A stretch of 64,000 nucleotides of DNA from Rheum nobile (lineage: Eukaryota > Streptophyta > Magnoliopsida > Caryophyllales > Polygonaceae), in the NCBI GenBank assembly GCA_027886185.1, contig WOAB01000317.1, positions 1,054,001-1,118,000 of the forward strand. The letters are read 5' to 3'. Both the position numbers and the translations under genes were made by a program. Numbering within the stretch: position 1 is the first letter of the stretch; each line of letters begins with the position of its first letter. Of this stretch, positions 31,068 to 41,914 are shown piece by piece. The notes beneath the pieces are model-generated. The model ran no database searches. It was not told the origin of the DNA and saw nothing but the letters and a program-made list of their open reading frames with translations.

Positions 31068-31488
31068 CTTCCTCTTCCTGTCTGGTGGCCATCATGTCGT
31101 GTTTATGTGAGCGCGATGAGCTTCCCTGGGATACGGACATCGACATCACGGGGGGTTCCACGTGTTCGCGGTCATCGTAAAGGTGAGAGGGGGTTGCAGA
31201 CTGGTTTGAAGGGTGATGTGCACCATACCCAGCCATGGGTCCTTGGTGACCCGCATTGAAGACAAACCCCGGAGGTGCTTGAGGATATGAAGTGAAGTCT
31301 GGCGGGGGCATGAACTGATGGAAAACTGGCGCGGGAGCCATGTATGGTGCATTGACCCAAGGCGGGTAACCTGGGATGGCGGACGAGTAGTGGGGCCACC
31401 ATGCTTCGGGATGCAGTTGAGGTTGCCAACCGGGAATCGGGGCATCTGTCTCGAATTCTGACCAGTTGAACTCATTTGGGCTTGACAT
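31060..31488 (-). pseudogene. Gypsy gag, N-terminal remnant
   Basis: The frame starts MSSPNEFNWSEFETDAPIPG about 70 bp inside the 5' LTR, continues through a Pro/Trp-rich region (YPPWVNAPYMAPAP) and stops at 31060 after 142 codons. The capsid core, zinc knuckle and protease are missing, and the RT follows directly. A 24-bp direct repeat with TTCATTCATCTTCCTCTTCC lies at the junction (about 30963 and 31057), so an internal deletion between short repeats is likely. Confidence 0.7.
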
Positions 31489-31538
31489 CTTCAGCCGCGT
31501 TTACAAAGAGGACCAAGGTGCCCTAGTGTGAGGAAATC

Positions 31539-31554
31539 CCCACGGACGGCGCCA
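31539..31554 (-). other. Primer-binding site of the gypsy element
   Basis: Next to the 5' LTR the minus strand reads TGGCGCCGTCCGTGGG, the primer-binding site type common in Tat-lineage elements. It fixes the orientation. Confidence 0.8.
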
Positions 31555-31555
31555 G

Positions 31556-32172
31556 TGATGACTTCCAAATTATCTAAGTAAATAAAGTATAAAGCTTACA
31601 AGAAACTTGGTCCTAGATGAATGCGACAAATCAATATCAACACAAGAATACAAACTCAAATAGAAGACGTGGTATATTATAGATGACGAACACAAAGCTT
31701 TTCACTCTTTTACAATTATATGAGAATCACCACAGATCTTTAAAAAGCCAAAACAAGCTTATGGCAAAGTTTTTCTCTTTTTCTCGACCCCGATTTATGA
31801 GAGGTCTTGGGCTATTTATAGGCGAGGGGTCTTGCTCAAAGTCGGTTGATATGCGGAGATACGTGTCGTCTCGTGATTCATCCAGTGACAGACGTCGGCG
31901 AGTAGGTGCAAGGCCGTGATTGGACCAGCTGGATGGGAAGACATGTGTCAAGCTGGAAAGATGTATGGTTGGCATGCCCGGATTGGTCCGACAGGTTCGT
32001 GGCGGTTTGGTAGCGCCTGACAGATACTGTGCGGTCATGTATAATAAACGCGCTAGAGATGTCCTGTGATTTCTTGTTGCTTCTTTATGCAACAAATTCC
32101 TTGAATCGCCGCGTCAGATATATATATATATAGAATGCGTGAAAGTTATTATGAAAGAATGACGTACTATCA
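31556..32172 (-). repeat. 5' LTR of the Tat-type gypsy element (617 bp)
   Basis: It runs from TGATGACTTCC to GTACTATCA. It matches 8792-9400 with about 14 base differences and one TA-repeat expansion (about 32119-32132). The next five bases, GATAC, are the right target duplication. Confidence 0.88.
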
Positions 32173-32354
32173 GATACTACTTAATTAGTTGTTTTATTTG
32201 AACGAGGAGGTACCATTTCTCGTCCTAAATCTTGTCAATTAAGAAAAACAGAAGCAAATTCTAGTACACTATTAATCAAACTTAATCTATAATTCTTTTT
32301 AAGAAATAAAAATACATAACCACTTCACACGGAAACTGTCATGAAATAAAGTGT

Positions 32355-34563
32355 TCATATTTTATTTTCAAGGCTCGAACTTATAAAAGGAGGAGGAGAG
32401 TACAAGTTAAAATCAAAACCAAAATCATGCAACTCAAGAGGAGGCAACGAGAAGTGGCCATAAGTAGAGCTTCCTCTTCTTATCTCTTGCATCGTTAGCA
32501 GCGCCGCCACCGTGTTCCTGAATATGGCTTCTCCCGCCGCCTGCGATCTCAGCTCCACCGCCTCCTCCTCCTCCACCGCCACCGCTTCTAAGGTGGCCTC
32601 GCATTCTCGGACCAGCTTCGACACCAGATCCGTTGTGAAAAACGGCTGCTCCAGAACTTTCTGGATGTACGGCAACCTTAGCACCCCGCCTGTTTGCTTG
32701 TCGTACTTCTTCAGTATCTTTGCAAGCCCTTCATCAAAAGTATATATTCATTTATTTTTTGTTACTTATTTACAAATTAAAGTCTACTTATTACGAGGTC
32801 ACGAGTTCGAATTTATAATGAGTTAGTGTCTCTTTATCAAGCCAAAACGTACTCATAAATATTTTAATATCAGTTTAATTAATTTGTAGGTAAAGTATAT
32901 AATATATAATATATATATATATATATATACCTGTGTAATTGATGTTGCTGTAGTTGATGAGAAGCACCATTTCGCCGTGGAAATTTACCAAATCTTTTCT
33001 GATGTTTGACATTTGCTCTTTGTATTCTGTTTCTGAAGACTGAATCCCCCATTTCTCCTTCACTTTCTCTATCCTTTGATTCAATTCCTACCATTATAAC
33101 ATGTAGGAATTACTCGATCAGGTACCATTATAGTATGCCAAAAGAAATACACACTATAAATGCATTAGTTGCTAATTCAAATTATGCTTAATTAATCTTT
33201 CAAAATAAACTTTACTGATGAGAAGCGTGTATTTACTGATTATCGAGTCGTTATCAAAATAAAGGTACAGATAACTAACTAGCCAATCTAGCAAATGTAC
33301 ATATATATATATAGGTTATATGTTATATATGCGCGCGGCGACTGATATTATTGGACATTGGTGTCATTAAAATGAAAGGAGATTTGATTTGAAGTATTTT
33401 TTCTCTATACACCCTGTATACTCTATAAGCTAAACTTATTTATTTTATACTCTAAATCCTAAAATATAAATTATAATATATAAGTCCTATACCCTAAAAT
33501 ATAAATCATATACCCTAAATCATAAATCCTAGATCCTAAGCCCTAAAATCCTATATCTTAAACTCTAAATCCTAAATCATAGACTATAAACTCTAAATCT
33601 TAAACTATAAACTTTAATTATTAACCCTAATTTAAAGTTTAAAATATAAAATAATTAAATAAAACTTAGGAATACATGAAAGGGTGTACAATTATGATGA
33701 AGAAAATTTGATGTGATTTTTCATACGTAAACAAAGTGACTACCAAGTGCCTATAGCATATCCGTCTAGTATGAAAGAAAAATACACGGCATATTCCACT
33801 AGTTAACCTCTTCCGTTAACCAAGAGGTTAATCTCGTTTATATTTTATTCTGTAGCTATTTAAGTATATCTAGTTGTGATAATGAGCTGTTTATAGCAAA
33901 CTTTTAAATGACTTCTAAGCAATTCTAAAGGTTACTGAACAAAACAAACTTTGCCTCTTGCTAATCCCGGTTTATTGGAACTAAACTAGCGGATAATATG
34001 CAACCATACTAAACTCCCAATTTCACTAGAAAGAGAATAAGCATGTTTAAACTAAGATAATTCACTACAATACAACAAAACATGGTGATATCAACCACTT
34101 AAGAAAACATATCAAGCTCTGGTTCTTTTTTTAGTAAAATATCTAACATTAAATGGCTGCAATTTATGGCAACTACTCATAGGCCGGCCTAAACCCACGA
34201 AAAAAATCCAAAATTTTGACTTGTTGCTAATAAGAATTGGAAAAGGTTATACAAATTTGATCACTTGCAATTTCATCCAACTTCCAAACTCACATTTGAG
34301 ATGACAAAGAGAAGGGTTAATTATGGTTTAATTTATACCTTATGTCTAATGATGAAGTCTTCTTCTTTCTCCATGAAGAAGGAATTGAACTTGTCAACCT
34401 CATTGTTCAGTACACAAACAAACTCGGCCTCCTCAGCCAAGCGAGGAGAGGCGGTGGAGACGACTCTGATGAGCTTCTTGAGATGTTTGTAGGACAAGAA
34501 CTTGTCGCGCCACTCTGGCAGCGTCTCCTGCACTTGGTGCTTCAATCTCTTCCCAAACTTCAT
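32355..34563 (-). CDS. SPX: SPX-domain protein (phosphate sensing)
   Basis: Three coding exons on the minus strand, 34339-34563, 32931-33087 and 32355-32728, sum to 756 bp and give 251 aa in frame. Exon 1 starts MKFGKRLKHQVQETLPEW and contains KFLSYKHLKKL. Exon 2 contains FHGEMVLLINYSNINYTG. Exon 3 contains LAKILKKYDKQTGG. Together these make a full SPX domain (about 1-155) with the Tyr25/Lys29 and KKYDK basic residues that bind inositol pyrophosphates. A C-terminal helical part and a short Pro/Phe-rich tail follow, without EXS, RING or MFS domains. It is thus a stand-alone SPX protein (SPX1-SPX4 class) that binds and restrains PHR1-type transcription factors when phosphate is plentiful. The closest member cannot be fixed by eye. 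The gypsy element ends 183 bp beyond its stop codon. Confidence 0.93.
33406..33690. mobile_element. MITE-like element with degenerate CCCTAAA repeats in SPX intron 1
   Basis: Imperfect inverted ends of about 45 bp (TATACACCCTGTATAC at the left; GAAAGGGTGTACA at the right) enclose an AT-rich core. The core is made of irregular CCTAAA, CCTAAAT and ACCCTAAA units. A target duplication is not clear. The telomere-like look is probably a by-product of this core rather than true telomeric sequence. Confidence 0.55.
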
Positions 34564-34600
34564 ATGGCCACGCCAAATTAGTATTATACTAAGGTGAGAT

Positions 34601-34632
34601 TGAAGAAGAAGAAGAAGAAGAAGAAGAAGATT
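34601..34632 (-). repeat. CTT microsatellite in SPX 5' UTR
   Basis: A run of about ten GAA units on the plus strand, CTT on the transcribed strand, lies 40-70 bp before the SPX start codon. CT-rich leaders are common in plant 5' UTRs. Confidence 0.8.
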
Positions 34633-34736
34633 GATGATTAAATTACACAACGTACACGACACATGGATATGGATTTTACCATATGATGAAATAGTTGGGA
34701 TGAGGGAGGGGGTGAAAGAGAAGGGTTAAGAGTTGA

Positions 34737-34744
34737 TTTATATA
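34737..34744 (-). promoter_or_regulatory. TATA box of the SPX gene
   Basis: The minus strand reads TATATAAA about 175 bp before the SPX start codon, at a suitable distance for a leader that includes the CTT repeat. Confidence 0.6.
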
Positions 34745-34787
34745 TAATCAAACTTTCTCAGTTAGTACAAGGATGGAATATTAAATG

Positions 34788-34795
34788 GCATATGC
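34788..34795. promoter_or_regulatory. P1BS site (PHR1 binding), proximal
   Basis: GCATATGC matches the palindromic P1BS consensus GNATATNC. It lies about 45 bp upstream of the TATA box of the SPX gene. PHR1-type MYB factors bind such sites in phosphate-starvation genes including SPX genes. Confidence 0.7.
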
Positions 34796-34908
34796 TTGTG
34801 TTGTGCATATGGGATGTCAAATTAATGTTTAGGAAAGAGGTTTGTGACTGTGGAAATATAAAAGCAAGAGTAGAAGTTTTTGGAGGGTTTGGAAAGACAC
34901 AATCCAAA

Positions 34909-34916
34909 GCATATTC
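34909..34916. promoter_or_regulatory. P1BS site (PHR1 binding), distal
   Basis: GCATATTC matches GNATATNC and lies about 120 bp beyond the first P1BS site. Two sites this close support PHR1 control of the SPX gene. Confidence 0.65.
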
Positions 34917-35009
34917 GCATTATTTTTACTTGAATTAGATTACTGTGTGAATGCATGCGGTGGTACGTTTGGCTGTTTACACTAAAGTAATGTGGCAATG
35001 GGGTCAAGC

Positions 35010-35034
35010 CAGCCAGCTAGCTAGCTAGCTAGCT
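35010..35034. repeat. AGCT microsatellite
   Basis: Five to six AGCT units follow CCAGCCAGC. The block is about 450 bp upstream of the SPX start codon. Confidence 0.85.
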
Positions 35035-35329
35035 ATACCAAACATCGATCACTTTGCTAAGTAATTTCCTTTTCACTTGTTTTTTTTTTCTTGCTACATG
35101 TTAACCTGCAAGTCAACACCTTAAGATCACTATACAACATTGGTGCAATATCAAATGGAAATTCATCAAGAATTTTAATATCATCTAGGAAATAATGATC
35201 CGTGAACCAATGCTCTAACATATAGAAGAGCTTGTGTTAGAGCGCCTATAGATTACATCTTTAGAGATAATCGACATACTTTTATGGATGCGGATCCGAT
35301 GGAAATGATCTTTAAGTGAGAACATGAGA

Positions 35330-35545
35330 ATACATACGTACAAACAAAAATCCATACACATCACACGATGTGCATGAAATTTTGTCTGTAAATGAGTTTT
35401 CGCTTACATATAATTACATATATAATAAAAATATATGCACATAAAAGGTAAAAATCCATACACATCTTGAGGTATGCATGAATTTTTGTCTGTATATGCA
35501 CCTACCAAAGTCATGCACATACATACATAAATTCATGCACATCCA
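35330..35545. repeat. Short ATGCACAT-rich array
   Basis: Repeats of CATACACAT, TGCATGAA, TTTTGTCTGTA and ATGCACATA alternate over about 215 bp. The left side (about 35288-35330, GGATCCGATGGAAATGA) resembles the left side of the element at 58944 (GGATCCGATGAGAATGA). It is probably a shorter relative of that element. Confidence 0.65.
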
Positions 35546-35598
35546 ACATTTTCCTTATTTTATATGTCCGTAAATATCTAAAAATGTAATCGATTTAT

Positions 35599-36484
35599 TG
35601 TTGGTGATTTGAGTGTCATCAAGAGACCGTTCCCATATAGGGAACGGTGCCATTTAGTGTGATCGGGATTCATACGACACTATAAGATCTCACTTAGCTA
35701 CGTCACGGGTTTGGAGGTGTGGAGTACACACTCGTGTAAGCATACTTGAGATTCTGAGGGAGACATTAAGGATATGTGACGTTACCCATATGGGAACAGT
35801 GCATCAGAAAGGTTAATCGTGTCTTTAAGACATATCGACGTTACGTAAGGTTGAACGAGTGATTGTTCCTTAAAGGGACCAGTCGTTCCCTAGGTGGGAA
35901 CGTCAAGTTCCCTGAGGCATGGTTAAAGTTTCAGCACGTGATTAATGTGTTGTAACCGCCTTGGTAACCGTCGGAGTAACCGCTCTTAACTACCTTAAAT
36001 CAGTTGATAACTGATATAAGTGGTTGAATATTCTTGGAAACGGATGGTGGCAGTTGGAACGGTTGGTAACCGTTAGTAACCGCTTGTAACTGTCGTAACC
36101 GTTTCCTGTAACCGCCCGAAAGCCTATATAAAGGCATTTTGGAGATAGTGTTGGGTGATTAGAAATTACACACGATTTGTCTATCTGAGTTAAAGTCATA
36201 CATCCACAAATACGTGAACATAGTTTAGTTCCTATCAGAAGCCTTGAAGGGAACTAGAGGATTTGTCTTATCTCACTTCAGATTTTGCGGATTCCCTAAG
36301 GCTTAGTAAGGGGCAAAATTCTAATTTCGGAAAGTGTTCTCACGATTCAAATCTTATCCGAGTTACAACGTTTATTGATCGTTCCCTATTGAAGCCCAAA
36401 TCAACATCAAGAGAAGATCAAGACTTGCAAGGAACAATCGCCTCAACATACACTGTTCTTTATTCAGCATATATTGTTCTTACA
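35599..36484 (+). repeat. 5' LTR of the 35.6-kb copia element
   Basis: It contains a perfect inverted repeat ACCGTTCCC/GGGAACGGT around ATATA (35626-35648), a block of at least seven GTAACCG-type motifs (about 35950-36115) and a TATA box CTATATAAAGG (about 36124). Confidence 0.92.
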
Positions 36485-36507
36485 ATCGAAATCAGAATTT
36501 TAGATCA

Positions 36508-39500
36508 ATGACGAATGTTCGTGAGATGACGACGAAGTTCCAGAAGTTGGAAAAATTCGAAGGGATGGACTTCCGCCGTTGGCAAAAGAAGATGCATTTC
36601 CTCTTGACCACCCTCAAGGTGGTATACGTCCTATCCACTCCCATGCCGGAGTTAGTCGATGATGAACCACTTGAGGCCGTGAGGAAAAGGAGCAAATGGG
36701 AGAACGATGACTACATTTGCCGGGGCCACATCTTAAACGGTATGTCCAACTCCCTTCTTGATGTGTACCAAAATGTTGAATCCGCCAAGGAACTTTGGGA
36801 CTCTCTAGAGTTGAAGTACATGGCTGAAGACGCTTCAAGCGCAAAGTTCCTTGTGAGCAACTTCAATACATATAAAATGGTTGACTCAAGACCAGTGATG
36901 GAGCAATATCATGAGATATTCCGTATCTTGGGGCAGTTTGCTCAACATAAATTGAATATGGACGAGTCCATTTCTGTGTCAATCATTATTGACAAATTGC
37001 CTCCATCATGGAAAGACTTCAAGCACATGTTGAAGCACAAGAAGGAAGGTATTTCCCTTGTGGAACTTGGCAGCCACTTGCGTATTGAAGAGGGCCTTCG
37101 TTCGCAAGAGAAAGGAAAGGAGAAAGAGACTCCCAATTATTCCAGCATTAACATGATGGAAGAAGGTTCCCATAAGGGTAACAACAAGAAGGGCAACGTT
37201 CCCAACCAGTCTGCTCAAGGTTCTAAGGACCAAGGGCAGAAATCTCATCAAGGTCAGAAAGGAACGGTTCCCTCGAACGGAATTGTTCCCTCTTTAGTAA
37301 CATTTCCTGGTTTGGACTTTGTTCCTAATATTTCTGAGGCCTTCTTTGTGCAGGATGATGAGATATCATGGTGGGTTGACTCGGGTGCTACCACACACGT
37401 GTGTAGGGACAAGTCAATGTTCAAGATTTTCGTTCCATTGGATGATGGACGTGTCCTTCATATGGGAAACGAGTCAACTGCCCCCGTCTTAGGCAAAGGC
37501 CAAGTGGAGTTAGAGTTCTCTTCTGGGAAGACTTTAATTCTGAAAAATGTGTTGTATGTACCCAGAATAAGGAAAATTTTAGTCTCTAGTGTTATCCTTA
37601 ACAAGTTAGACTTTCGGCAAGTGTTTGAAGTCGATAAATATATATTATCTAAGGGCGGTGTATTTGTAGGACGTGGTTACCTATGTAATGGTATGTTTAA
37701 GCTAAGTATTAATAAAGTTATGAATACAGCTTATATGACTTGTGGTCAAGGTTCTATTTCTTCTGAACATGTTGTTCCCTCAGTGGGAATGGCCCCTTCA
37801 AAGGGTGTTGTTCCCTCGGAGGAAAACGTTTCCTCTCTATGGCATGCTCGGCTAGGACATGTTCATTATAAACGCATGCTTGATATGTCTAAAAATGGTT
37901 TAATTCCTCCATTTGATATGAGTTTAGAGAGGTGTAGAACTTGCATGCTTACTAAGATAACAAGACAACAGTTCCCTGATGTTCAGAGAAATAATGTAGT
38001 GCTTGATTTGATACATAGTGACTTATGTGATTTTCATGCTTCTCCGTCCTTGGGAAATAAGAAATATGTTGTTACTTACATAGATGATTATTCCCGTTAT
38101 TGTTATGTATTTCTATTGCATGCTAAGGACGAGGCCCTTGGAAAATTTAAAATCTATAAAACTGAAGTGGAACTTCAGTTGGGAACGGTGATCAAAAGAT
38201 TGCGCACCGATAGAGGTGGTGAGTATTTTGACCCAGAATACTTCCAATCCGTAGGAATCATTCATGAAACTACGGCTCCCTATACACCACAACAAAATGG
38301 TGTGTCGGAGAGGAAGAATCGAGTTCTTAAGGAAATGGTCAATTCCATGCTTTCCTACTCAGGTTTAAATGACGGATTTTAGGGGGAAGCCATGTTGACG
38401 GCTTGTTACCTATTGAATAGGGTTCCTAACAAAAGGAACAAGACTACCCCATATGAGCTTTGGTTCCAAAGGAAGCCAAATCTGAATTATCTTCGGGTTT
38501 GGGGATGTAGGGCGGTTGTAAGACTACCCGAACCCAAGCGAAAGATTTTGGGTGAAAGAGGTGTTGAATGTATCTTTATTGGATATGCTGAGCATTCCAA
38601 GGCATATAGGTTCTATGTTATTGAACCTAACAAGTCTATTTCGGTTCACTCCGTTATAGAATCAAGAGATGCTATCTTTGATGAAAAACGATTTTCATTG
38701 ATACCTTTACAAAAAGTCATTGTTCCTAGTAATAATGGAGACAATGATAGTATTCCCAGTACAAGTGGAAACATTGATATGGATGTCCAACCTGGGAACA
38801 GTGAACCAGAGATCCGAAAGAGTAAAAGAGTAAGGAAGGGAACGTCCTTTGGTCCTGACTTCCATGTTTACTTGGTAGAGGGAACAAGGGATGAAGTTGG
38901 ATCCCAATACTTGTATTGTTACAATATTGAGGATGACCCAAAGACGTTTACTGAGGCAATGAAGTCTCAAGACGTTTCCTTTTGAAAAGAGGCCATAAAT
39001 GATGAGATGGATTCCATCATGGGGAACAATACATGGGTCTTGGTTGATCTTCCCCCTGGTTGTAAGTCATTGGGAAGTAAGTGGATCTTCAAGAAGAAGA
39101 TGAAAGTGGATGGAACCATAGATAAGTTTAAGGCCCGATTGGTTGTTCAAGGCTTTAGACAAAAGTATGGAACTGACTACTTTGATACCTATGCACCGGT
39201 TGCTAGGATTACCACCATTAGGCTATTGATTGCCTTGGCTGCTATTCACAAGTTGGTTATACACCAAATGGATGTGAAAACAGTGTTCCTTAATGGGGAC
39301 CTTGAGGAAGAAGTGTATATGAAACAACCCGAAGGGTTCATTATGCCTGGACAAGAGCATAAGGTGTGCAAATTGGTCAAATCTTTGTATGGGCTGAAGC
39401 AAGCACCAAAACAATGGCATCAAAAGTTTGATGAGGTTGTATTGTCCAATGGATTCAGACTGAATCAATCCGACAAGTGTGTATATAGCAAATTTGATAA

Positions 39501-40476
39501 TTTTGGGAACGGTGTTATAATTTGCTTGTACGTGGATGACATGTTGATCTTTGGAACGGATCAAAGGCAAGTAGACCTTACAAATGCATTTTTGTCATCA
39601 CAATTCTCTATGAAGGACATGGGGGAGGCCGATGTTATCCTAGGGATTAGGATAAGGCGGGGAACGGAGGGCTTATCGTTGTCACAATCTCATTACATTG
39701 AGAAAGTATTGGAGAAATTCAATTGTGATAAGTACACTCCTTTGAAAACACCATATGATCCGAGTGTTAAACTGTTCCCTAACAAGGGGAAATCAGTTAT
39801 GCAACTTGAGTACTCAAGGGTTATTGGGTGCTTGATGTATGCCATGACAAGTACTAGGCCAGATATTGCTTTTGCAGTAGGGAAGCTTAGTCGCTATACT
39901 AGTAATCCTAGTGCATATCATTGGCAAGCGGTTCGACGGGTACTTCAGTACCTTAAGGGAACAGTGGACTTTTGTCTTACTTATAGTGGATCACCCTTGG
40001 TGTTAGAGGGATATTCAGATGCAAGTTGGATCACAAATGAAGAAGATCATTCTTCCACTAGTGGGTGGGTGTTCCTTGTTGGTGGGGGTGCCATCTCATG
40101 GGCTTCCAAGAAACAAACTTGCATCTCGAGTTCCACCATGGAATCAGAGTTTGTTGCCTTAGTCGCTGCTGGGAAAGAAGCGGAATGGCTAAGGAACTTG
40201 ATATATGAAATTCCATTATGGGAAAAGCCAATTTCACCTATATCAATCCATTGTGATAGCGCTGCAACTTTGGCTAAGGCATATAGCCATGTATACAATG
40301 GGAAATCACGCCACTTGGGTGTGAGGCATAGTGCGATAAGAGAGCTCATTACGCATGGGGTGATTTCGGTGGATTTTGTTAGATCACAACAAAACTTGGC
40401 TGATCACTTGACGAAGGGGTTGGCTAGGGACTTGGTCTCCAAGTCGGCTAAGGGGGTGGGATTAAGACCCATATAG
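36508..40476 (+). pseudogene. Copia gag-pol polyprotein with two nonsense changes
   Basis: A single plus-strand frame of 1,322 codons plus the stop is broken only at TAG 38380-38382 and TGA 38983-38985. Both stand where family members usually have Trp. In order: gag (KFEGMDFRRWQKKMHFLL to LVELGSHLRIEEGL), then a protease with WWVDSGATTHVC, then the integrase (LWHARLGHVHYKRML, CRTCMLTK, DDE core with RTDRGGEYFD). Reverse transcriptase (MDVKTVFLNGDLEEEVYMKQ, YVDDMLIFG) and RNase H (YSDASWITNEEDHSSTSGWV, SSTMESEFVAL) follow and end at 40476. No CX2CX4HX4C knuckle is evident in gag. Apart from the stops, the catalytic residues look intact. Confidence 0.93.
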
Positions 40477-41015
40477 TTTTCTAGCGGTGGGATACCCAAT
40501 TCCTTTCCAATTAACGTAGGGAACGAATTCAATGTGGAAAGCCTACACCTAGAAACTGAGAGCACAAAGGAACAGTCCCTAGGTATGTGCTCTATTCCTA
40601 CAAGTATAGAGGTTGAAAGCAATTTCTTAATAGTTCCTTTGAAAAAGTGTAGATTGTAGGTGCACGATTGAGGATTCGTTCCTTAAAAGGATCTACCTAT
40701 ATGGGCATGAAGTTTGGCCGCTTCGTGAAGTTTGGGTTGACTTCAAAACGCTCACGAATGGATAGGGACTCAAGGCCATTAAGAGAGTCAAGTTAGACTA
40801 TGGAATTGTATAGTAATTCATGTGTGTGTTATCTTCATGCATCCAAAGAGGTTGATTGGTTCAATCCTTAGGACACCATGATTCCCAGGTGTTTGAAATG
40901 TGTAATTACACTAAGACATAAATTCAATTGTTTCGATATTTGTGTTTATGCATGAGTTTGGGATGAAGACTTGCTTATTTTGTGAATCAAGGATTACACT
41001 AAAATGGGGGAGGAT

Positions 41016-41914
41016 TGTTGGTGATTTTAGTGTCATCAAGAGACCGTTCCCATATAGGAAACGGTGCCATTTAGTGTGATCGGGATTCATGGGACACTAT
41101 AAGATCTCACTTAGCTACGTCACGGGTTTGGAGGTGTGGAGTACACACTCGTGTAAGCATACTTGAGATTCTGAGGGAGACATTAAGGATATGTGACGTT
41201 ACCCATATGGAAACAGTGCATCAGAGAGGTTAATCGTGTCTTTAAGACATATCGACGTTACGTAAGGTTGAACGAGTGATTGTTCCTTAAAGGGACCAGC
41301 CGTTCCCTAGGTGGGAACGTCAAGTTCCCTAGGTGGGAACGTCAAGTTCCCTGAGGCATGGTTAAAGTTTCAGCACGTGATTAATGTGTTGTAACCGCCT
41401 TGGTAACCGTCGGAGTAACCGCTCTTAACTACCTTAAATCAGTTGATAACTGATATAAGTGGTTGAATATTCTTGGAAACGGTTGGTGGCAGTTGGAACG
41501 GTTGGTAACCGTTAGTAACCGCTTGTAACCGTTCCCTGTAACCGCCCGAAAGCCTATATAAAGGCATTTCGGAGATAGTGTTGGGTGATCAGAAATTACA
41601 CACGATTTGTCTATCTGAGTTAAAGTCATACATCCACAAATACGTGAACATAGTTTAGTTCTCATCAGAAGCCTTGAAGGGAACTAGAGAATTTGTCTTA
41701 TCTCACTTCAGATTTTGCGGATTCCCTAAGGCTTAGTAAGGGGCAAAATTCTGATTTCGAAAAGTGTTCTCACGATTCAAATCTTATCCGAGTTACAGCG
41801 TTTATTGATCGTTCCCTATTAAAGCCGAAATCAACATCAAGAGAAGATCAAGACTTGCAAGGAACAGTCGCCTCAACATACATTGTTCCTTATTCAGCAT
41901 ATATTGTTCTTACA
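41016..41914 (+). repeat. 3' LTR of the 35.6-kb copia element
   Basis: It is homologous to 35599-36484. It differs by scattered bases and by a tandem duplication of a 23-bp unit containing GTTCCCTAGGTGGGAACGTC near 41300-41350. Confidence 0.92.

Larger units (their letters stand above)
8792..32172 (-). mobile_element. Ty3/gypsy LTR retrotransposon of Tat type, nested and rearranged
   Basis: Two LTRs of about 0.61 kb bound the element, flanked by GATAT (8787-8791) and GATAC (32173-32177). The pol domains read on the minus strand from right to left: a gag start, RT, RNase H with a second archaeal-type RNase H, then integrase. So the right LTR is the 5' LTR. Next to it is a primer-binding site of the TGGCGCCGTC type. 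An antisense ORF lies between pol and the 3' LTR, a known trait of part of the Tat lineage. The two LTRs differ at about 14 sites by eye. Most of the 23.4 kb is inserted or duplicated sequence: 10702-11135, 11973-13352, 14959-23977, the 23978-26345 duplication, 26903-27305 and 29569-30703. Most of gag and the protease are missing. Confidence 0.88.
35599..41914 (+). mobile_element. Ty1/copia retrotransposon, nearly intact
   Basis: LTRs at 35599-36484 (886 bp) and 41016-41914 (899 bp) both run from TGTTGGTGATTT to TTGTTCTTACA. They are flanked by TTTAT (35594-35598) and TTTGT (41915-41919), one mismatch. A polypurine tract (AAAATGGGGGAGGA, about 41001-41014) lies before the right LTR. The sequence after the left LTR does not match the usual initiator-tRNA-Met site well. 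The gag-pol frame is almost complete. LTR differences are few and include a 23-bp tandem duplication in the right LTR, so the insertion is fairly recent. The protein pattern suggests the Tork/TAR side of copia, without certainty. Confidence 0.92.
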
